Origin: Opitutia bacterium
GTDB lineage: Bacteria; Verrucomicrobiota; Verrucomicrobiia; Opitutales; Opitutaceae
Length of the DNA: 36,175 nucleotides
NCBI GenBank assembly: GCA_947467625.1
Contig: CANIJN010000020.1
Location: 1 to 36,175 of the forward strand
Direction of reading: 5' to 3'
The position numbers were made by a program, and so were the translations under genes. The notes below the pieces were generated by a model. It saw nothing but the letters and a program-made list of their open reading frames with translations. It had not been told where the DNA came from and did no database searches. Every line of letters starts with the position of its first letter. The first letter of the stretch is position 1. This document shows, in pieces, positions 7,347 to 15,747 of the stretch.

Positions 7347-8042
7347 CTAAAACAAACTCCCCTGCTGCAGCGCATCCCGTTTCTCCCCGTCGAGCGTGCT
7401 GAGCGCGAGAAGTTGCATCGTCGAGAGCGTCGACATCTGCGGCTCACGCGCGAGCGACGCCAGTAAGAGTGCCCCCGCCAAAGCATCGTAGAGTGCCGCG
7501 TGATAGTGCCGCCGATCCGGCGGGCAATACGCCGCTGCATGCTTCTCCAAATCCTCCTGCAAGCCACACTCCGCCACCAGTGATTGGAGCTTCCCCGATT
7601 CCAATTGCGGGTAGAGCTGCAAGTAAAGCCGCGCCGAATCCACCCACGGCCCCCACTCCGCCAACCGTTTTCCCGGGCGCGCGAAATCCGGCGAGCTGTG
7701 CGGATACGGCCAGACCGATTTCAACAACGCGTTTTCCACGCCCGCATAGTGCGCCGCGAGCGGGCCCTGTTCGCGCAGATTCGAAAAATAATCCCACTCC
7801 TCCGAAAACGGCGCGTGCGGGGCCACCGCCGCCTCGCTCAACCCGTGCACCGCCGTGTCTTCCGGCCGCACCCGCCCCGTCGCCCGACACATCCGCGTCC
7901 GCGCACTCGCCACCGCGCCGTCCCGCACTTCGACGACCCCGAACTCCAAAATCCCCGACGCACGGCTCCCCTCAAAATCAACAAAAAATATCGGCTGTTC
8001 GGTCCAAATGTTGCCCACGCGAGTTACGCAACACACGACCAT
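7347..8042 (-). CDS. DnaQ-like 3'-5' exonuclease (DEDDh fold)
   Basis: 231 residues from the ATG ending at 8042. Exo motif I is FFVDFEGSRASG with Asp22 and Glu24. Motif III is HYHAALYDALAGALL with His181 and Asp186, the HxxxxD spacing of DEDDh nucleases. Motif II aligns as AAHYAGVENALL, with Glu103 where most families have Asp, and WVDSARL is the conserved segment that follows. It is therefore an epsilon/RNase T-like exonuclease for DNA or RNA ends, with possibly altered metal binding. The frame stays open far upstream (to 8840), but that part is antisense to the phosphatase gene and is not protein-like. The gene is divergent from hisN with 42 bp between starts. Confidence 0.8.
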   Translation of the reverse strand: MVVCCVTRVGNIWTEQPIFFVDFEGSRASGILEFGVVEVRDGAVASARTRMCRATGRVRPEDTAVHGLSEAAVAPHAPFSEEWDYFSNLREQGPLAAHYAGVENALLKSVWPYPHSSPDFARPGKRLAEWGPWVDSARLYLQLYPQLESGKLQSLVAECGLQEDLEKHAAAYCPPDRRHYHAALYDALAGALLLASLAREPQMSTLSTMQLLALSTLDGEKRDALQQGSLF

Positions 8043-8084
8043 GAAAAATCCGAATCTATTTTTTCCGTGTCTTCCGTGGGCTCC

Positions 8085-8870
8085 GTGAGCCAACTTCGTT
8101 CCGTGGACCTCACGCCCTACCGCGCCTTCATCAACGAACTCGCCCACGCGAGCGGCACCTTCATCCGTCCGCACTTCGGCCGCCTGGATCTCACCGTCGA
8201 GACGAAGAGCGACGCCTCGCCGGTCACGCTCGCCGACCGCGGCGCCGAAGCACTCATGCGCGGCCTCATCGCCACAAAATTCCCCGCCCACGGCATCATC
8301 GGAGAAGAACTCGGCAGCGATCGCCCCGACGCCGAATTCGTTTGGGTCCTCGATCCCATCGACGGCACCAAAGCTTTCATCACCGGCGTCCCGCTGTGGG
8401 GCACCTTGATCGCACTCCTCCATCACGGCCAACCCGTCCTCGGCGTGATTCACCAGCCCGTGCTCGGTCAACTCATGGTCGGCGACGGCGTCACCACCAC
8501 GCTCAACGACCGCCCCGTCCGCTGTCGCGCCACCCCTGGGCTCGCTGAGGCCACCTTGCTCACGAGCGACACGCTCAATCTCGCGAAATATCAAGACGGC
8601 CCCGCCTGCGACCGCCTGCTTGCCCACGCCAAACTTGTCCGCACGTGGGGAGATTGCTACGGCTACCTTCTCGTGGCGAGCGGCTGGGCCGACGTGTGTC
8701 TCGATCCCATCATGAACCCGTGGGACATCGCCGCCCTCGTGCCAATCATCCGCGGGGCCGGCGGTGTCATTACCGACTGGCACGGTGGCTCGGCCTATCC
8801 TGCTGAATCGACGATTGCGAGCGCGACACCCGCGCTGCACAACGCAGTTCTGGCAGCCCTGAAATCGTAA
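8085..8870 (+). CDS. hisN: Inositol-monophosphatase-family phosphatase, probable histidinol-phosphatase HisN
   Basis: 261 residues from a GTG at 8085 (a second GTG at 8103 is possible). The family metal site is complete: GIIGEEL, then LDPIDGTKAF with the two Asp ligands, and late MNPWDIAALVPII with the third Asp, followed by RGAGG. The N-terminus (DLTPYRAFINELAHASG) and length fit the HisN type (TIGR02067), which removes phosphate from L-histidinol phosphate. Support comes from the his operon at the right end, where HisB has only the dehydratase domain and so a stand-alone phosphatase is needed. CysQ-like or inositol-phosphatase activity cannot be excluded. Confidence 0.75.
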   Translation: MSQLRSVDLTPYRAFINELAHASGTFIRPHFGRLDLTVETKSDASPVTLADRGAEALMRGLIATKFPAHGIIGEELGSDRPDAEFVWVLDPIDGTKAFITGVPLWGTLIALLHHGQPVLGVIHQPVLGQLMVGDGVTTTLNDRPVRCRATPGLAEATLLTSDTLNLAKYQDGPACDRLLAHAKLVRTWGDCYGYLLVASGWADVCLDPIMNPWDIAALVPIIRGAGGVITDWHGGSAYPAESTIASATPALHNAVLAALKS

Positions 8871-9029
8871 CGCGACTTACTCAGGGCAAATCGACCCAAA
8901 GCCACCCTCGGGAGCCGCTTCAATATATCACGCAAACGAAGTCCGCCGAACGCGTTGCTTCCGGGCCAGACGCCCCCCACTCCGGGCTCGGCCGACCCTA
9001 GTCCCGACGCGCATCGTCTCGCCGGAAAC

Positions 9030-9389
9030 TCAGCGTTTCTTTTTTCCCGACCAGACACACGTCACCCGGGACGTCACGCCGCCGCGACCTTTCCAATCGG
9101 CTACGATGGTGAGCTCGCGCGGTTTCAGCACCGCGCCGAGGTCGTCGCAAATTTTATTGGTCACCGCTTCAAAGAAGATGCCGTCGTTGCGAAACGCGTG
9201 GAAATACAGCTTCAGCGACTTCAACTCGACGCACGTCTTATCCGGCACGAAACGCACGATGATGGTCGCGAAATCCGGGTGACCCGTGATGGGGCACATC
9301 GAGGTAAACTCGTGGTGCGAGTGCTCGATCACGTAGTCGCGATGCGGCGCGGGGTTCGGGAAGGTTTCGAGGATCTTGGGATCGGCCAT
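9030..9389 (-). CDS. queF: NADPH-dependent 7-cyano-7-deazaguanine reductase QueF
   Basis: A 119-residue unimodular QueF, the cytosolic enzyme that reduces preQ0 to preQ1 with two NADPH in queuosine tRNA-modification synthesis. The catalytic Cys32 lies in FTSMCPITGHPDFATI, with the proton-donor Asp39, and the family motif is seen as ELKSLKLY at 55-62. The T-fold strands and the conserved FRN follow. The length matches the short type I (Bacillus-like) form. The ATG is at 9389. It stands alone between hisN (convergent) and rny on the same strand, and no other queuosine genes are in the window. Confidence 0.95.
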   Translation of the reverse strand: MADPKILETFPNPAPHRDYVIEHSHHEFTSMCPITGHPDFATIIVRFVPDKTCVELKSLKLYFHAFRNDGIFFEAVTNKICDDLGAVLKPRELTIVADWKGRGGVTSRVTCVWSGKKKR

Positions 9390-9476
9390 GGTGGCTCACG
9401 GAACACACTGAACCCACGGAATGAAAGCCCATTCTTACCGCCCGATTCACTCTTCGGAGTATTCTGTGGGCGCCAC

Positions 9477-11057
9477 TTAGCTCGCCGTCTCGGTAAACCG
9501 GCTCTCCCGGATCACCGTGATCTTAATGGTACTGGGATATTGGAGCTCGGCCTCGATGCGGGCGCGCAGCTCCTTCGCGATTTCCCGGGCACGGTCGTCG
9601 GTGACTTCCCGAGGTGAAACCACAACACGAATTTCCCGACCGGCCTGAATCGCAAACGCCTGCTGTACGCCATCGATCGACATCGCGAGTTTTTCAAGCC
9701 GTCCAAGGCGTTGGATGTAGCTCGTCATCGACTCGGCGCGGGCTCCGGGTCGCACCGCCGAGATGGTGTCGGCGAGAATGACCAGGCCCGCATAAACCGT
9801 CTCGGGCTTCACCTCTTCATGGTGCGCCGCTACCGCGTTCACGACGATGGGCGTCTCGCCGTAACGTTTGATAAACTCCGCGCCAATCACCGCGTGGCTG
9901 CCCTCGAGTTCGCCCGACACCGCCTTGCCCACGTCGTGCAGCAGGCCGGCGCGCTTCGCGACATTCGGGTCGAGGCCGACCTCGCTCGCAATCATCGAAG
10001 CGAGGAACGCCGTTTCCACCGAGTGATCGAGCACGTTTTGGTTGTAGGAAAACCGATACTTGAGGCGACCCAGCAATTTAATGATCTCGGGATGCAGTCC
10101 GTTGATGTTCAGCTTCGTCACCGCTTCCTCGCCGGCTTGGATCGTGACGAGGTCGATCTCATCCGCCGCGCGTTTCACAAATTCCTCGATCGAGGCTGGA
10201 TGGATCCGACCGTCCTTCACCAGCGCATCGAGCGCCGAGCGGGCCACCTCGCGGCGCACCGGGTCGAACGACGAGATCAGCACCATCTGTGGCGATTCGT
10301 CGATCAGCAGCGTGACGCCGGTGGCGGACTCGAACGATTTGATATTGCGACCCTCGCGGCCGATGATGCGCCCCTTCATGTCTTCACTCGGGAGCTGCAC
10401 GATCGTCGCGGTCAGATCGTTGTTCGGCTTGCTGGCGATGCGTTGCATCGCCGCCACGAGAATGCGGTGGGCGTCGGTTTGCAGCTCTCGCTCGGATTTC
10501 TCGAGCGTGGCTCGGCGGAGCACACGCAACTCGTCGCCGCACTCCAAAATGACCTCCTCGCGCAGTTGTTTTCGAATCTCCTCGGCGTCCATCTGCGACA
10601 CGCCCTCGAGCCGCTTGCGCACGCTTTTCGAAAGGCCGCGAATCGCGTCGCGGGCCTGCTTCACTGCCGCACTCTCGCGGTTGAGCCGCTCATGCCGCTG
10701 TTCCAACTGGTAATCGAGTAGTGCGAGGGATTCCTCGTGCGCCCGAATCTCGCGCAACCGCACGTCGCTCTCGATTCCACGCCGATCAAACTCGCGATTC
10801 AGTTCGGCCCGTTTTTCCTGAACATCGGCCTCGGCCTTCTGCTTCACCTCTTCAGCCCCGACGGCCGCCTCGCGCCGGGCCACTTCGATGAGTTCCGCCG
10901 CCTGCTCGTGGGCCGCCCGGCGGGTGTGCCGCGTCAGGCGCCAGACCACCCAGAATCCGATACCTCCGCCGACGACCAACGCCGCCGGAAGCGACCAGTC
11001 AACGACGTCGCTCTCGGCGATCAGAAACGCGAAATCGTCTGCGCTCACTGAAGTCAA
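9477..11057 (-). CDS. rny: Ribonuclease Y
   Basis: 526 residues, the usual RNase Y length. It has one N-terminal membrane helix (about 22-40, LPAALVVGGGIGFWVVW), a long charged coiled coil (about 45-190, many Glu/Arg), a KH domain with KGRIIGREGRNIKSFE, and an HD domain with LLHDVGKA and AHHEEVKPET, then a conserved C-terminal tail (SREVTDDRAREIAKELRAR-like). RNase Y is the membrane-tethered endonuclease that begins mRNA decay in organisms that use it in place of RNase E. The longest frame starts at a TTG (11057); a GTG at 11048 is equally possible and neither has a clear ribosome-binding site. Confidence 0.94.
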   Translation of the reverse strand: MTSVSADDFAFLIAESDVVDWSLPAALVVGGGIGFWVVWRLTRHTRRAAHEQAAELIEVARREAAVGAEEVKQKAEADVQEKRAELNREFDRRGIESDVRLREIRAHEESLALLDYQLEQRHERLNRESAAVKQARDAIRGLSKSVRKRLEGVSQMDAEEIRKQLREEVILECGDELRVLRRATLEKSERELQTDAHRILVAAMQRIASKPNNDLTATIVQLPSEDMKGRIIGREGRNIKSFESATGVTLLIDESPQMVLISSFDPVRREVARSALDALVKDGRIHPASIEEFVKRAADEIDLVTIQAGEEAVTKLNINGLHPEIIKLLGRLKYRFSYNQNVLDHSVETAFLASMIASEVGLDPNVAKRAGLLHDVGKAVSGELEGSHAVIGAEFIKRYGETPIVVNAVAAHHEEVKPETVYAGLVILADTISAVRPGARAESMTSYIQRLGRLEKLAMSIDGVQQAFAIQAGREIRVVVSPREVTDDRAREIAKELRARIEAELQYPSTIKITVIRESRFTETAS

Positions 11058-11184
11058 GGAAGCGGGAAAGTAGGACTCCCCTCCCGAAGCTCAAGCCTTC
11101 TTACGGCCCGTTGCCCAACCAGTTACCGGCCTGTCATCGGCCGTTGCGATACGGGCAGCGTCTCGTTGAGCACCCCCGCATCCA

Positions 11185-11209
11185 CGCTGGCGCCGACGCT
11201 TCGCCAGCG
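11185..11209. other. Hairpin between the aminotransferase gene and rny
   Basis: CGCTGGCG (11185-11192) and CGCCAGCG (11202-11209) form a perfect 8-bp stem around a 9-nt loop in the 210-bp gap. It could attenuate read-through from the aminotransferase gene into rny, which is on the same strand, but there is no T-run, so it is not a standard intrinsic terminator. Confidence 0.4.
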
Positions 11210-11267
11210 GTGGCGGCCGTTTACCTCAATACGTCGGCCTAATGATCAACGGCCCGCGCCACCCGTC

Positions 11268-12419
11268 TCAGCGTTTCAATTTCAACAGCCGCTCTCCCGC
11301 CGCGTGGAGCGTCGCGGGCTTCTTGGCGAAATTTAACCGGATGTAACGATTCTCGCCCGTCGCGAAGAAGCTCGAACCCGGCACGGGCGCGACGCCGATC
11401 TCCTTCGCCATCCAATGGGAAAACTCCACGTCGCTCGCGTAGCCAAACGAGGAGATGTCCACCATGACAAAGTAAGCCCCTTCCGGTCGGGTGTAGCTCA
11501 AGCCGGTCCGGTCGAGATAACTCAACAGGACATCCCGCGACGCGGCGTATTCCACCGCGAGATCGTCGTAATAACTCGCGGGAAAATTCAGCGCCGTCAC
11601 CACCGCGTGTTGGAGCGGCGCCGCCGCTCCGACCGTGAGAAAATCATGGACCTTCCGCGCCTGCGCAATGATCTCCGGCGCAGCGTGCACGTAGCCGAGC
11701 CGCCAGCCCGTGATTGAAAACGTCTTCGAGAGCGACGAGCACATCACCGTGCGCTTCGCCATCCCCGGCAACGTCGCAAAATACGTGTGCCGATGCGGCG
11801 CGTAGACGATGTGCTCGTAGACTTCGTCGGTGAGCACAAACACGTCGAACTCCTCCGCGAGGGCCGCGATCTGTAAGAGCTCGTCCCGAGTGAACACTCG
11901 CCCGCACGGATTCGACGGATTGCAGAGCACAAACGCCTTCAAGCCGCTCGCGAAAACTTTTCGCAACTCCTCCGGATCAAAACGATAGTGCGGCGGGTGC
12001 AGCGGTACATGCACCGCCTGCGCCCCGGTCAGAATCGCGTCGGCATTGTAGTTTTCATAAAATGGCGAGAAGAGGCCGACTTTGTCTCCCGGGTCACAGA
12101 CGGTCATCATCGCGACCATCATCGCTTCGGTGGCGCCGCAGGTGACCACGAGTTCGCGGTCGCCGTCCACCGGCACACCCATACAGCGCGTGATTTTCGC
12201 ACTCAGCGCGGCCCGCAATTCATGTGAGCCCCACGTCACCGCATATTGGTGACGGTGCGCGTCCATCGCGTCTTTCGCCGCCTGCACCAGCGCCGGCGGT
12301 GGATCCCAGTCGGGAAATCCCTGGGAGAGATTGATGGCTCCATAGCGCGCGGCGACGCGCGACATCTCGCGGATCAACGATTCGGTGAAAACGGACGTGC
12401 GGCGGGAGGTGCTGGCCAC
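11268..12419 (-). CDS. PLP-dependent class I/II aminotransferase
   Basis: 383 residues, fold type I, cytosolic. Key residues are visible: CGATEA for phosphate binding, CNPSNPCG with Asn167, LTDEVYEHIVY with Asp198, the Schiff-base Lys232 in SSLSKTFSITGWR with Arg240, and the substrate-carboxylate Arg in YIRLNFAK near the end. The pattern SQGFPDWDPP near residue 32 and KTFSITGWR are typical of the group containing kynurenine, glutamine and methionine aminotransferases (YbdL/KAT-like) rather than AspC itself. The exact amino acid is not predictable. The GTG start lies 3 bp after the stop of the LysM gene, so the two are almost certainly co-transcribed. Confidence 0.88.
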   Translation of the reverse strand: MASTSRRTSVFTESLIREMSRVAARYGAINLSQGFPDWDPPPALVQAAKDAMDAHRHQYAVTWGSHELRAALSAKITRCMGVPVDGDRELVVTCGATEAMMVAMMTVCDPGDKVGLFSPFYENYNADAILTGAQAVHVPLHPPHYRFDPEELRKVFASGLKAFVLCNPSNPCGRVFTRDELLQIAALAEEFDVFVLTDEVYEHIVYAPHRHTYFATLPGMAKRTVMCSSLSKTFSITGWRLGYVHAAPEIIAQARKVHDFLTVGAAAPLQHAVVTALNFPASYYDDLAVEYAASRDVLLSYLDRTGLSYTRPEGAYFVMVDISSFGYASDVEFSHWMAKEIGVAPVPGSSFFATGENRYIRLNFAKKPATLHAAGERLLKLKR

Positions 12420-12422
12420 GGC

Positions 12423-13328
12423 TCAAGGGATCTTAAGTTCCATACCCTGACGTAACGTGGTCTTCACCCCGCTGGGTAGCGCATCTCGGTTAACCGCGAG
12501 GATCGCCTCCACGGTGACGCCGTATTTTAACGCCACGCGATAGAGCGAGTCTCCCGGAGCGACCGAGTGCCGCTTGCCTACGGCTGGCATCGGAAAACCG
12601 GACTTCCCCGCCGACGGAGCAGACTTACCCGCAGGCGCAGCAGGCTTGGCCGTGGGCGGCGCAGCCTTGGCCGCCACTCCGTTCTGACCTTGGGCCAGCG
12701 GCGCGGAAGGTGGGGCCGCGAAGCTCGGCGGTGGCGGTGCAATCCTGAGTGAGAGATCACCCTCACCGTCGACCCGCTTCGGCACGTCGACCACGTCCAC
12801 CGGACCGCGCGTCGTGCGCAAGAACGGCGCAGGCCCACTTCCGCGCTGGCGCCCCAATTCCGCCTTCAAATCCTCATTTTCCCGTTGCAGACGATCAATG
12901 AGCTCCTGACCGCCCAAGCGAACGGTCTGTTCGTCGCTCGGTCGCCCCGGCATCGTGCGAAACAATTCGCGGCGAGCCAAATCGATCCTTTGGCGGACCA
13001 AGGGCGCCTGCTTGGAGTTCGGCTCGAGCTCGAGATATTTTCTGAAATGATGAATCGCCTCGACCGGATCCTTGATGTGCTGGAGATAGATCAGGCCAGC
13101 CTCGAGGTGCGATTCAGGAGAGGACTGCTCACCGCGTCTCTCCGCCACCTTCAGGAATGCTGTCAGTGCTTCGGCATTACGCCCTTGTTTTTCCAGTTGC
13201 TTGCCCTGCTGGTAGAGCGCGTCGTCGCTTTCGGAGGACAAAGCGAGACCGTCGCCTCCGCCACAACCCGCGCCGAAGAAGCACGCGACCAGCGCGAGCA
13301 GAACGGTGAATGGTTGACGGACAGTCAT
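12423..13328 (-). CDS. LysM-domain lipoprotein with TPR-like repeats
   Basis: 301 residues. The N-terminal signal ends in the lipobox FGAGC with Cys22, so the protein is predicted to be lipid-anchored. Residues about 38-130 form TPR-like helical pairs (LYQQGKQLEKQGRNAEALTA; HHFRKYLELEP). A short coiled coil follows (LIDRLQRENEDLKAEL), then an Ala/Pro/Lys-rich flexible region at about 205-250, and a C-terminal LysM domain at 252-301 (VAPGDSLYRVALKYG, VNRDAL, LRQGMELKIP) that should bind peptidoglycan. It probably bridges membrane and cell wall. It is the first gene of a two-gene unit with the aminotransferase; no functional link between them is known. It is divergent from kdsD with a 75-bp intergenic region. 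Confidence 0.83.
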   Translation of the reverse strand: MTVRQPFTVLLALVACFFGAGCGGGDGLALSSESDDALYQQGKQLEKQGRNAEALTAFLKVAERRGEQSSPESHLEAGLIYLQHIKDPVEAIHHFRKYLELEPNSKQAPLVRQRIDLARRELFRTMPGRPSDEQTVRLGGQELIDRLQRENEDLKAELGRQRGSGPAPFLRTTRGPVDVVDVPKRVDGEGDLSLRIAPPPPSFAAPPSAPLAQGQNGVAAKAAPPTAKPAAPAGKSAPSAGKSGFPMPAVGKRHSVAPGDSLYRVALKYGVTVEAILAVNRDALPSGVKTTLRQGMELKIP

Positions 13329-13344
13329 TTGACAGAGAAAGGAA

Positions 13345-13372
13345 TTGAACGGGTGTTTGTTCCCCGTAAATT
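13345..13372 (+). promoter_or_regulatory. Candidate sigma-70-type promoter for kdsD
   Basis: TTGAAC (13345-13350) and TAAATT (13367-13372) are separated by 16 bp and lie 31 bp before the kdsD ATG, in an AT-richer pocket of the divergent region. Both boxes match four or more consensus positions. This is a by-eye call. Confidence 0.35.
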
Positions 13373-13403
13373 TCGCGTCCTACTTCTGCGACTCAAACAA
13401 TAA

Positions 13404-14393
13404 ATGGCCCTGCACTCTAAAAACGCACTCGCCCGCGCGCGCGCTTGCCTCGGCATCGAGTCCGCCGCGCTGACCGCGACAGCGAAAGGCCTCGGAGTAG
13501 AATTCATCAAAACAGCCCGGGCGGTCGAAGCGGTCTCTGCGGCGGGCGGAAAGCTGATCTTCAGCGGCGTGGGCAAGTCTGCCCACATCGCCCAAAAAAT
13601 CGCCGCCACCTTCAATAGCACTGGGGTTGCCTCCTGTTTCCTGGACGCCACGCAGGCGCTCCACGGCGACCTCGGCCTCTGCGCCGAAGGGGACCTCGCC
13701 TTTCTCCTCAGCAACAGCGGGCAGTCCGACGAAATCCTGCGGCTGCTGCCAGTCTTGAAACGTTTCGGGGCGCGCATCGTGGCGTTTACGAGTAACCCGG
13801 CGTCCGATCTCGCCCGCAACTCCGACCTGCGCCTGCTTTACCGAGTACCGCGCGAAGCCTGTCCGCTGAGACTCGCGCCCACCGCGAGCACCACTGCGGC
13901 GCTCGCCTTGGGTGACGCGCTCGCGATGGTGTTGCTCGAATCCCGCGGACTCACCCGCGATGATTTCGCCAAATATCATCCGGCCGGGAATCTGGGCCGC
14001 GTCCTCTTGTTGCGGGTGCGTGACATCATGCGCACCGACGACCGCCTCCCCGTCGCAATCGACACCGTCTCGACGCAGGACGCCATTCTCGCGATGACCA
14101 AAGCGAAGAGCGGGAGCATCGCCCTGATCGCAAAAAAATCCGGTCGCTTAACCGGTATCTTGACCGACGGAGACTTCCGCCGCAGCGCGCTCACCGGGCC
14201 CGATTTTCTCGCTCAACCCGTGTCCACGTTCATGACCCGATCCCCAAAAACAATTCGCGACGACGCACTCGGCGTCGATGCCCTGCGTCTGTTTGAGACG
14301 CACAAGATCGACGATTTGATCGTCATCAACGCCCGCGGCCAGCCCGTCGGGCTGATCGACGGTCAGGACCTCCCCAAATTCAAGATCGTGTGA
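13404..14393 (+). CDS. kdsD: D-arabinose-5-phosphate isomerase (SIS + two CBS)
   Basis: 329 residues, the standard KdsD/KpsF length. The SIS domain (about 35-180) has IFSGVGKSA at 52-60, LLSNSGQSDE at 101-110 and the conserved ALGDALA segment, with the catalytic-region His192 in KYHPAGNLGR. Two CBS domains follow (about 207-260 and 272-329), containing VRDIMR, GILTDGDFRR and GLIDGQDL. The enzyme converts ribulose 5-phosphate to arabinose 5-phosphate, the first committed step to KDO, implying an LPS-bearing outer membrane. The ATG at 13404 follows a plausible promoter. It overlaps the next gene by 4 nt, suggesting translational coupling. Confidence 0.93.
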   Translation: MALHSKNALARARACLGIESAALTATAKGLGVEFIKTARAVEAVSAAGGKLIFSGVGKSAHIAQKIAATFNSTGVASCFLDATQALHGDLGLCAEGDLAFLLSNSGQSDEILRLLPVLKRFGARIVAFTSNPASDLARNSDLRLLYRVPREACPLRLAPTASTTAALALGDALAMVLLESRGLTRDDFAKYHPAGNLGRVLLLRVRDIMRTDDRLPVAIDTVSTQDAILAMTKAKSGSIALIAKKSGRLTGILTDGDFRRSALTGPDFLAQPVSTFMTRSPKTIRDDALGVDALRLFETHKIDDLIVINARGQPVGLIDGQDLPKFKIV

Positions 14394-15643
14394 ATCATCC
14401 CATCCGCATCGGAATCGTCGGCATGGGTGGCTTTGCCGGCTGCCACCACCACGCAATCGCGCAACTCGAGGCAGGGGGCCACGCCAAGCTGATCTGCACC
14501 TGCGATCCGCAGCCGGAGAACTTTGCCAAGGAGCAGGAGACGTGGCGGCTCGCGGCACGTGGCGTCGGCATTTTCCGCGATTACCGTGCCATGCTCGAGG
14601 CGTGTCACCGCGGCCTTGACCTCCTCGTCATCCCGACCCCGATCAATCTTCACGCCGAAATGCACGCCGCCGCCACCGCCCTTGGCCTGCCGGTCTATCT
14701 CGAAAAACCACCCACGCTCGATCACACGGAGCTGGAGCAGATGATCGTCGCTGACGCACGCGCTCGGAAGTCCTCCCTCGTCGGCTTCAATTTCATTATC
14801 GAGAAACCCCGCCTTGCGCTCAAACAGCGCCTGCTCGCCGGCGAGTTTGGTGCCGTGCAGGGAGCCACGCTCAGCGCCCTCTGGCCGCGGCCAGCCAGCT
14901 ATTTTTCGCGCAACAACTGGGCCGGTCGTCTGATGATGGAGGGTGGTGTCGTACTCGATTCGTGTCTCGGCAACGCGATGGCGCATTTCGTGCACAATTT
15001 GTTATTCTGGACCGGCGAATCCGCACTTTTCAGCTGGGCCCAGCTCGCCGCCGTACGTGCGGAGCTCTACCGCGCTCACGCTATCGAAGGCGCAGACACT
15101 TTTTTCGTCGAAGCCGATACGACCGCAGGTGTCACCATGCGTTTTGCGCTCTCCCACGCCTGCGCCGGCAACGGCACCCACCTAGAAATGGTGCTGTGCG
15201 AGAAAGCGGTCATTCGCTACGCAGTCAGCAGCCAAATCGAGGTCCGCTGGAACGACGGTCGCGTGGAAAAAATCACCCTCGAACCTTTCGATCCTCTTAT
15301 CGAAAACCACCTCGACTACTACGCCTACCTCCGCGGGGAAACTCCGCGACCCGCGACGAGCCTGATCGATTCACGACCCTTTGTGACGCTCAACAACCTC
15401 GCCCACATCTCCAGCGGACGCATCACTCCCATCCCACCGGAACTCGTCACCGCACTGCGCGACCCCAAAGAGCAGAAAGACTATCTGCACGTCGCCAGCA
15501 TGACTGCCGCCCACGAAAACTTCCTCGTGCGCGGAGTGTGGCCCAGCGCGAACGGCTGGGGCCGAGCGCCCGGGGAAGTGGCGACCCCGGCCGACCTGCC
15601 ACGCTTCCGGGACGTCGTGCGGTCCATGGCCGGACAACCGTGA
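14390..15643 (+). CDS. Gfo/Idh/MocA-family NAD(P)-dependent oxidoreductase
   Basis: 417 residues. The Rossmann domain starts IRIGIVGMGGFAG, giving the GxGxxG-type dinucleotide site. Conserved VYLEKPPTLDH at about 102-112 is the family EKP motif. A C-terminal alpha/beta domain follows, with GGVVLDSCLGNAMAH in the position of the family's catalytic-helix His region and a long acidic substrate-domain strand. Family members oxidise or reduce sugars, inositols or sugar nucleotides; the substrate here is unknown. The start is a GTG sharing GTGA with the kdsD stop codon, so translation is probably coupled to kdsD. That hints at a role in cell-surface sugar metabolism, which is inference only. Confidence 0.85.
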   Translation: MNHPIRIGIVGMGGFAGCHHHAIAQLEAGGHAKLICTCDPQPENFAKEQETWRLAARGVGIFRDYRAMLEACHRGLDLLVIPTPINLHAEMHAAATALGLPVYLEKPPTLDHTELEQMIVADARARKSSLVGFNFIIEKPRLALKQRLLAGEFGAVQGATLSALWPRPASYFSRNNWAGRLMMEGGVVLDSCLGNAMAHFVHNLLFWTGESALFSWAQLAAVRAELYRAHAIEGADTFFVEADTTAGVTMRFALSHACAGNGTHLEMVLCEKAVIRYAVSSQIEVRWNDGRVEKITLEPFDPLIENHLDYYAYLRGETPRPATSLIDSRPFVTLNNLAHISSGRITPIPPELVTALRDPKEQKDYLHVASMTAAHENFLVRGVWPSANGWGRAPGEVATPADLPRFRDVVRSMAGQP

Positions 15644-15694
15644 CGGCGTAAAGTCCGGCTTTAGACGAGCGTCCGGCGGTCTAATGAAACGCCG
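15644..15694. repeat. Nested inverted repeat after the oxidoreductase gene (REP-like)
   Basis: Outer arms CGGCGT (15644-15649) and ACGCCG (15689-15694) enclose inner arms TTAGAC (15661-15666) and GTCTAA (15679-15684). GTCCGGC also occurs twice directly (15653-15659, 15671-15677). The left part, CGGCGTAAAG followed by CCGG, is also found at 35302-35315 between hisD and hisC, suggesting one repeat family. There is no T-run, so it is not a standard terminator. Confidence 0.45.
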
Positions 15695-15747
15695 TTGTTC
15701 CCCACTCACCTTTACACACCGCCCCTCCAATCTCTTTTATTCAATCC

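Noticed and set aside
5716-7350. Long plus-strand open frame of 544 codons opposite uup
   Set aside because: It is the antisense of a well-conserved ABC-F gene, is very rich in Arg, His and Leu and has no domain; uup explains the DNA fully.
8043-8840. Upstream part of the exonuclease frame (total 497 codons)
   Set aside because: This part is antisense to the hisN-like gene and not protein-like; the nuclease fold starts just after the ATG at 8042.
9711-10721. Plus-strand frame of 336 codons inside rny
   Set aside because: Antisense shadow of the coiled-coil, KH and HD regions of RNase Y; His/Arg-rich with no domain.
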